A DNA stretch of 52,298 nucleotides, taken from the NCBI GenBank assembly GCA_003552075.1, contig PUOJ01000050.1, positions 1 to 52,298 of the forward strand, read 5' to 3'. The position numbers and the translations under genes were made by a program. The DNA comes from Bacteroidales bacterium. Its GTDB lineage: Bacteria > Bacteroidota > Bacteroidia > Bacteroidales > UBA7960. Positions 46,682-52,298 of the stretch are shown here, one piece after another; position 1 is the stretch's first letter, and each line of letters starts with the position of its first letter. Below the pieces are notes generated by a model. That model had not been told where the DNA came from and did no database searches. It saw only the letters and a list, made by a program, of their open reading frames with translations.

Positions 46682-48161
46682 CCAGCTTCATGGTCTCTTC
46701 GGTGTTTCCGCTTAGCTTTTCCCTCAAGTTCTCGTCATCGTAAGCTTCCAGCGTGTTGATCACGCCATCCAGCAAGGTGTCGGGGAACACGTCATACTTT
46801 TTGTACACCTCGGCCTGTTCCCTAAGGTAGGATGCGGCCTTCCTGCAGGAATAGGGCAGCTGGGCCAACTGTTGCTGGCGTTCCTTGTGTTTTTCATCAA
46901 AGATGTTGACATCCACATAGGTCTTTTCGGCCAGCTCGAGGGCGTTGGGCATCTCCAGTCCGTGGCGTGCGCCCACGCAGAGGCCTGCGATCAGCAGGTA
47001 GATGTCTGCGGAGCCATCAGGGCAACGGAACTCAAAGGTCTGCTTGTCTCGCAGGTCTTTATCCTGTGGACATTCATTCGGGTTTTCCCTGGCGACCATG
47101 TCGCCCGATCCGACCCAGCCGAGGGGTACGCGCACGAGGGTGGAACGGTTACGTTCACCCCAACATACGTTGGTAGGCGCTTCCTGGTGGGGTACCAGGC
47201 GAAAATAGCTGGTAGGAATGGTGTTGCCAAAGGCAGAGAGCGAAGGTGCGAGGTCGAGGATCCCGGCGATGACCTTGCGTGCGGGGTCGCTGATGCGGTC
47301 ATTCTCAAGGGTCACATTCTCCCCGTCTTTCATGATGCGCATGTGGATGTGCATGCCGCTTCCGGCCTTGCCTGCCGTGATCTTGGGTGCGAGACTCATG
47401 GTCACGCCGTACTGGTAAGCCACCTGGCGCAGGATCCACTTGGCAATGATCAGTTGGTCGGCAGCAGACTCCACGTCTGTAGGCAGAAATTCGATCTCGT
47501 TTTGCTCATAATCAAATTCATCATCAGAAAAATTGCCCACCTCCGAATGGGAATATTTGATCTGCGCCCCGGTTTGTGCCATGGCCATCATCGCATCCAT
47601 CCGAAGCTGCTCCCACTTCACGAAAGGCACCGACTCGTGGTAGGCACGCTGGTCAGTCGCCCGGTACAGCGGGTCTTTCTCACTGATCACATAGTATTCG
47701 ATCTCTCCCATCACCTCCATTCCATAACCGGTCTGTTCCAGGAGCTCCTGGTGTGCCTTGCGCATGATGTTCTCCGGTGCACTCGCCAGGGGCTTGCCAT
47801 CCTTGTCGTAATAGGAACAGAGGATGTCCAGCGTCGGGATCTCCGTGAACGGGTTCATGAAGGCCGTGCGAAAGCGGGGGACGACATACAGGTCGGAAGA
47901 CCCGGCCTCCAGAAAGGAGAACAAGCTGCTGCCATCTACGCGCTCTCCCGTCGACAGGATGGTGTCCAGGTGTTCCCTGCTCTGGATCACAAAGTTCAGG
48001 GCCTTGAGGCGGCCATCGCCGCCCACATAACGAAAGTTTACTACCTCGATTTCGTTTTCCTGCACAAAGCGGATGATGTCCTCCTTGGTAAAATCAGCAG
48101 GGGATTTGTGCAAATAACGAACCAGTGGGTTGGGGTTTAACAGATATTGATTTTCTTCCAT
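46656..48161 (-). CDS. Glutamine synthetase (GSI-like)
   Basis: VDGSSLFSFLEAGSSDLYVVP, GEIEYYVI, GSGMHIHMRI, NRSTLVRVPLGW, FEFRCPDGSADIYLLIAGL. Confidence 0.9.
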   Translation of the reverse strand: MEENQYLLNPNPLVRYLHKSPADFTKEDIIRFVQENEIEVVNFRYVGGDGRLKALNFVIQSREHLDTILSTGERVDGSSLFSFLEAGSSDLYVVPRFRTAFMNPFTEIPTLDILCSYYDKDGKPLASAPENIMRKAHQELLEQTGYGMEVMGEIEYYVISEKDPLYRATDQRAYHESVPFVKWEQLRMDAMMAMAQTGAQIKYSHSEVGNFSDDEFDYEQNEIEFLPTDVESAADQLIIAKWILRQVAYQYGVTMSLAPKITAGKAGSGMHIHMRIMKDGENVTLENDRISDPARKVIAGILDLAPSLSAFGNTIPTSYFRLVPHQEAPTNVCWGERNRSTLVRVPLGWVGSGDMVARENPNECPQDKDLRDKQTFEFRCPDGSADIYLLIAGLCVGARHGLEMPNALELAEKTYVDVNIFDEKHKERQQQLAQLPYSCRKAASYLREQAEVYKKYDVFPDTLLDGVINTLEAYDDENLREKLSGNTEETMKLVRRFLHCG

Positions 48162-48406
48162 GGTAGATGAGATTTTATATGGTTAATACTCGCTTTTTGC
48201 CTGTATGTTTGAAAGGAGCGCCAAACATAAGGAAAAAAAACAAACCGGCGAAAATCAAGCCAAAATGGCTGGTTTTTTGCGGGGCAACGTGATTTTGACC
48301 TGCTATTCGCGCCAAATTGTCTGGTTTTGCCTTTGGATTTACAACGGAACGGCTTTTGTTCCATGTTGGACAGCAAAAATGATGTATCACAAAAAAGGAA
48401 AGAATC

Positions 48407-48814
48407 ATGACTATTATCAGATGGCATAAGCGTCCCCTGATGGACAACAGGTTTGAAAGGGATTTTGACACCGGCTTTGAAAGAAGCTGCGGTTGCGTTC
48501 CCGCCACCAACATCCTGGAAAACGAGCAGGCATTTGACATTCAGCTGGCTGTTCCGGGCATGAACAAAGAGGACTTCAAGATGGAGATGGAAGAGAACAT
48601 CCTGACGGTTACCTTTGAAAAGAAGGAAGAAGAAAAGCCTGCGGGCGAATATTTGCGCCGTGAGTTTGAGTTGGATGATTTCACCCGCTCCTTCTCCATC
48701 CCCAAAACTGCTGATGCAGAAAATATCAGGGCAAAATACGACAATGGAATCCTGCACATCACCGTGCCCAAGATCGACAAGGCAAGGTTGAGCAAGCAGA
48801 TCAAGGTTTCCTAA
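48407..48814 (+). CDS. Hsp20/alpha-crystallin family small heat shock protein
   Basis: FDIQLAVPGMNKEDFKMEMEENILTVTFEKKEEE..FSIPKTADAENIRAKYDNGILHITVPKI; start may be 48440. Confidence 0.93.
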   Translation: MTIIRWHKRPLMDNRFERDFDTGFERSCGCVPATNILENEQAFDIQLAVPGMNKEDFKMEMEENILTVTFEKKEEEKPAGEYLRREFELDDFTRSFSIPKTADAENIRAKYDNGILHITVPKIDKARLSKQIKVS

Positions 48815-48878
48815 AGGCAAAGGTCCGCCAGCGCATCATCACGCACAAAGGACGTGTCCTTCCAGATTAACCAACACA

Positions 48879-48909
48879 GGGTGTCTCAATTTTGAGGCGC
48901 CCTTTTTTT
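48879..48909 (+). terminator. Rho-independent terminator of hsp20, overlapping the 3' end of the opposing epimerase gene
   Basis: GGGTGTCTCAA-TT-TTGAGGCGCCC stem (two G-U pairs) followed by TTTTTTT. Confidence 0.75.
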
Positions 48910-50166
48910 ATAATATGCTTTATACCAGTCGACAAAGGCTTCAATGCCTTTTTGCACCGGGGTGCCGGGTTTATGTCCGGTGGTGTCTTCGAGGGCTTTG
49001 GTATCAGCCCAGGTGGCTGGCACGTCTCCTGGCTGCATGGGCATCATGTTCTTTGACGCGGTTTTGCCCAGGGCGTTTTCGAGTGCTTCTATGAAGTCCA
49101 TCAGTTTCACCGGGTTGCCATTGCCTATGTTGTACACGCAATGGGGCACATTGCTGGTTCCCGGGTCGGGCACTTTCCCATCCCACTGGGGGTTCGGCCT
49201 TGCAGGGTGTTCCGTCACCCTGATGACGCCTTCGACAATATCATCCACGTAAGTGAAATCCCGCATCATGTGGCCATTGTTAAAGACCTGTATGGGTTGA
49301 CCTTCCAGGATGGCTTTTGTAAAGAGGAACAGGGCCATGTCGGGGCGCCCCCAGGGGCCGTAAACGGTAAAAAAGCGCAACCCGGTGGCGGGGATGTCAA
49401 AAAGGTGGCTATAGGTATGTGCCATCAGCTCATTGCTTTTCTTGCTGGCGGCATATAGCGACACGGGATGGTCCACGTTGTCGTTTACGGAAAAGGGCAT
49501 GTCGGTGTTCTTGCCGTAAACAGAGCTGGAGGAGGCGTACACCAGGTGCTTTACGGGATGCGCCCTGCAGGCTTCAAGGATGTTGAGGAAGCCGGTGATG
49601 TTGGCATCCACGTAAGCCTGCGGGTGGGTCAGCGAATAGCGCACACCGGCCTGTGCGGCCAGGTGGATCACGTAGTCGAAGCGCTCTTCGGCAAACAATG
49701 CCATCAGGGCGTCCCGGTCGGCCAAGTCCAGCTTATGGAAGGTGTAAGGCTTGTTGGGATGCGAGGCCCGGGGGTGATGGCGAGGTGCCAGTTTGGCACC
49801 GTGTGGCTCTTCCGCTTGTGGGCTTGCGTTTTCCGGACCTGTGGCACTGTGCGATTGCGTGTGCGGCTTATGTGTTGGGTGTGGCGTTGGCTGCGGATTC
49901 CTTTGTGTATGCGGGCTTGTGCCTGGTGCTGCGTGTCTTTCTGTTGGATGTGGGTCTTCGGATGGTTCCGCGCGCTCTTGCTGCGGATTTTCTTCCACGG
50001 CGGAAGGGTCTATCCCGGCCTGCCTGAGGCGGTCGTATTTCAGGCGGACATCGTAATAGTCGTTGATACTGTCCAGGCCCACAACCTGGTAACCCCTGTC
50101 AAGCATGGCATTGGCGACATGAAACCCAATAAATCCGGCCGTTCCGGTGATGAGAACTTTCTTCAT
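48886..50166 (-). CDS. UDP-glucuronate 4-epimerase-like NAD-dependent epimerase with a Pro/His-rich insertion
   Basis: [111 protein letters not shown]. Confidence 0.93.
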   Translation of the reverse strand: MKKVLITGTAGFIGFHVANAMLDRGYQVVGLDSINDYYDVRLKYDRLRQAGIDPSAVEENPQQERAEPSEDPHPTERHAAPGTSPHTQRNPQPTPHPTHKPHTQSHSATGPENASPQAEEPHGAKLAPRHHPRASHPNKPYTFHKLDLADRDALMALFAEERFDYVIHLAAQAGVRYSLTHPQAYVDANITGFLNILEACRAHPVKHLVYASSSSVYGKNTDMPFSVNDNVDHPVSLYAASKKSNELMAHTYSHLFDIPATGLRFFTVYGPWGRPDMALFLFTKAILEGQPIQVFNNGHMMRDFTYVDDIVEGVIRVTEHPARPNPQWDGKVPDPGTSNVPHCVYNIGNGNPVKLMDFIEALENALGKTASKNMMPMQPGDVPATWADTKALEDTTGHKPGTPVQKGIEAFVDWYKAYYKKRAPQN

Positions 50167-50201
50167 GGGTGTGATTTATTTCTATATGTTCGTCTATATA
50201 C

Positions 50202-50262
50202 GGTCGAAAGGACAAAATAATAAAACGACAAAAGGTCGAAAAGTCAAAAGGTCGAAAAGTCC
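50202..50262 (-). repeat. Family A word repeat upstream of epimerase gene start
   Basis: ggtcgaaaggacaaaataataaaacgacaaaaggtcgaaaagtcaaaaggtcgaaaagtcc. Confidence 0.75.
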
Positions 50263-50565
50263 GGGGATGCGGTGTTTTGTGCCTGTGCGAAGGAAAACCC
50301 TTTCCTCTGCAAACCCCCTGCGAAAACCTCTGCATTCTTCTGCGAGCAACATCCCCCAAAAACCCGCTTCGGGCAACTCCAGGTAGTCCAGGTGCTTTCC
50401 CCGCAAACTTCCAACCCAACGCTTCAAGCCCAGCTCGTCATCATTCCAAAAACCAGTGCAAACGCGAACCCAGTGATCCCTTAACCCAGCAACAGCCTGC
50501 TTTCATCCAGGCCATCATAAATGCCGCGGGCAACTTCAGCCACCCGACGGTCCAAGCGCTCTCCC

Positions 50566-51471
50566 CTACCGGCTTGCCATTCTGATTTGTTGTGCGATCT
50601 CCACGCTTGGGCGGGCGGCTTCCACGCGGAAACCCCGGCCGGCAAATATTTCCCGGTAGCTTTCAGTGTGCAGGTCGGTAAATCCGTCGCTAAATTCCAC
50701 TTCTTCCTTGTCCACGGTAATGCTGCGGTATGTTCTTTTACCTTGCTCAATGGCTTTTCGGGGCAAGTCTTTTTCATTGACACTCAGGAACCAGTTTACC
50801 TTTGCCTTTTCGAATTCCAGCAGGCCTTTGGCTTTTTCCGGCCGGCTTTCGTGCACCTCCAGGGCTTTCATGTCGCCGAACACCCAACTGAGCATATCAA
50901 AAAAGTGGATCCCGATATTGGTGGCCACCCCGCCGGATTTCTGCATGTCGCCTTTCCAAGAGAAGAAGTACCACCTCCCGCGTCCCGTAATATACTGAAG
51001 ATCAATGTCATATACTTTATCTGCAGGTCCTTCAGTGATTTTTTGCTTAAGTTTTTTGATGCTTGGATGCAGTCTTAGTTGCAGAATCGTATAGATATGC
51101 TTGCCTGACTCGGCTTCCAGTTCGCACAAGGATTCAAGGTTCCAGGGGTTTAGCACGATGGGTTTTTCGCAAATGGCGTGGGCATGGTTGCGCACGGCCA
51201 TCCGGATATGGGCGTCGTGCAAATAGTTTGGCGAACAGATGCTCACATAGTCGACGCTTCCTTTGCCTTGCCTATGCAGTTTATCGAGGTGGCGGTCAAA
51301 ACGTTCGGGTTCGGTAAAGAAGTCGGCATGTGGGAAGAAGCTGTCAATGATGCCCACGCCGTCATAGGGGTCAAGCGCACATACCAGTTCGTGGCCTGTG
51401 TCCTTGATGGCCCGCATATGTCTTGGTGCGATGTAGCCTGCTGCTCCGATCAGTGCAAAGTTTTTCTGCAT
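50566..51471 (-). CDS. Gfo/Idh/MocA oxidoreductase, WlbA/WbpB-like (UDP-GlcNAc uronate 3-dehydrogenase type)
   Basis: KNFALIGAAGYIAPRHMRAIKDTGHELVCALDPYDGVGIIDSFFPHADFF..DYVSICSPNYLHDAHIRMAVRNHAHAICEKPIVLNPWN. Confidence 0.88.
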   Translation of the reverse strand: MQKNFALIGAAGYIAPRHMRAIKDTGHELVCALDPYDGVGIIDSFFPHADFFTEPERFDRHLDKLHRQGKGSVDYVSICSPNYLHDAHIRMAVRNHAHAICEKPIVLNPWNLESLCELEAESGKHIYTILQLRLHPSIKKLKQKITEGPADKVYDIDLQYITGRGRWYFFSWKGDMQKSGGVATNIGIHFFDMLSWVFGDMKALEVHESRPEKAKGLLEFEKAKVNWFLSVNEKDLPRKAIEQGKRTYRSITVDKEEVEFSDGFTDLHTESYREIFAGRGFRVEAARPSVEIAQQIRMASR

Positions 51472-52102
51472 ATTTCTATGGTATTATTCAGGGCTTGTTG
51501 TGTGTAAAAGGTGCCCATATAGGTCTGTTTATTCGTTGCACCTGCATAATTATTCATGCGCAAACCCCATCGCGCGAACAGATGGATCAATGAACTTGCG
51601 CCGTTTCTTTTTGCTTGACACCAAATGTCTTTTCTTCGCGGTGATTTACTGTTGGGACTTTACCCCCGGGGGTTCTGTGTGTAAAACTGCGTTGCAAAGC
51701 AAAAACCAGGGTGATAGCCAAGCACGTATGGTGGTGGACAGCCCGGTCTGCGAAATTTTTCATGCGCGTTTGCTGCCAGGTGCAAACCTGGATTTAATTG
51801 CTTAAACCCAAAGCCTTTGCTTTTTTCAATTGTTTGTTTGACAAAAAATTAAACGCATTAATCATGCTTAATGCCGGTGTCATATGTTTTTGACTACAAA
51901 GATAAAATAAAGCTGGACATGGGCGCATGGATGTTGGATTGCTCCTGCATCCTTTATTATCGTGAGGGTTACAACGCTTTTACATGAACAATTCGGTGAT
52001 GCATTGCTTCTGGGTGTTTTTCATCCCTGTTTGCTGGCCAATCAAGCGTGTAACTTGCCAGGCTCCATTGCTGGTAAGTGTGTAGTGAAGGCACTTTCTT
52101 TA

Positions 52103-52298
52103 GTTTAACTTGGAAACCCACTGTCAAAGACGGTGGTAATGTTCTTTTTTGCTTTGCATTTACAATTCTTTGCTCATTTACTGGATAAGCGGCTGGTTGG
52201 AGCGGCTTGTGCGACACAGAAGGCTTTGCCTTCTGGCTTAGCAGTCCACCTTCTAAGAAGGTAGTCGTTTAATTTGACTTGGAAACCCACCGTCTTTG
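52103..52298. repeat. Repeat/hairpin-rich intergenic element at right window edge
   Basis: Direct copies gtttaa..cttggaaacccac(t/c)gtc at 52103 and 52267; hairpins CCACTGTC-AAA-GACGGTGG, CAGAAGGC-TTT-GCCTTCTG, ACCTTCT-A-AGAAGGT. Confidence 0.65.

Noticed and set aside
46872-48140. 422-aa plus-strand ORF antisense to glutamine synthetase
   Set aside because: Shadow ORF; the minus-strand frame carries GS motifs.
51500-51805. 101-aa ORF near the right end
   Set aside because: No domain and poor coding character; left as intergenic.
1-52298. tRNA/rRNA genes or prophage/transposase modules
   Set aside because: No tRNA-like arms, rRNA segments, integrases or transposases recognised by eye; tRNAscan-SE/Infernal would be needed to exclude them formally.

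Overview
This 52.3 kb window is chromosomal DNA of a Bacteroidota bacterium. Supporting features are SusC/SusD proteins, a T9SS C-terminal sorting domain, TAnnTTTG-type promoters and many lipoproteins. Most of the window is housekeeping: RND pump end, PII-like protein, lipid kinase, glyS, asd, comF, pfkA, priA, divIC/ftsB, tsaB, TolC/adaptor, radA, trpS, hflX, acyltransferase, deoC, glnA, hsp20, and nucleotide-sugar genes at the right end. The most interesting region is a seven-gene, same-strand cluster at about 34.8-45.6 kb: isoaspartyl dipeptidase (IadA) - SusC - SusD - PKD/choice-of-anchor-J lipoprotein - cyanophycinase-like lipoprotein - YfcC-family transporter - T9SS-secreted cyanophycinase-like protein. 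I interpret it as a SUS-like locus for scavenging cyanophycin or a related isoaspartyl polypeptide: extracellular cleavage, TonB-dependent import, periplasmic cleavage, inner-membrane import, and hydrolysis of beta-Asp dipeptides. It has no carbohydrate-active enzyme. Other observations include three families of short-period intergenic word repeats (one at gene starts, two at gene ends that sometimes supply stop codons), a ~160 bp tandem structured element, candidate leaderless promoters, a Cys-rich bacteriocin-like C-terminus, and a Pro/His-rich insertion in a sugar epimerase. All assignments come from reading the sequence; no database search was run.
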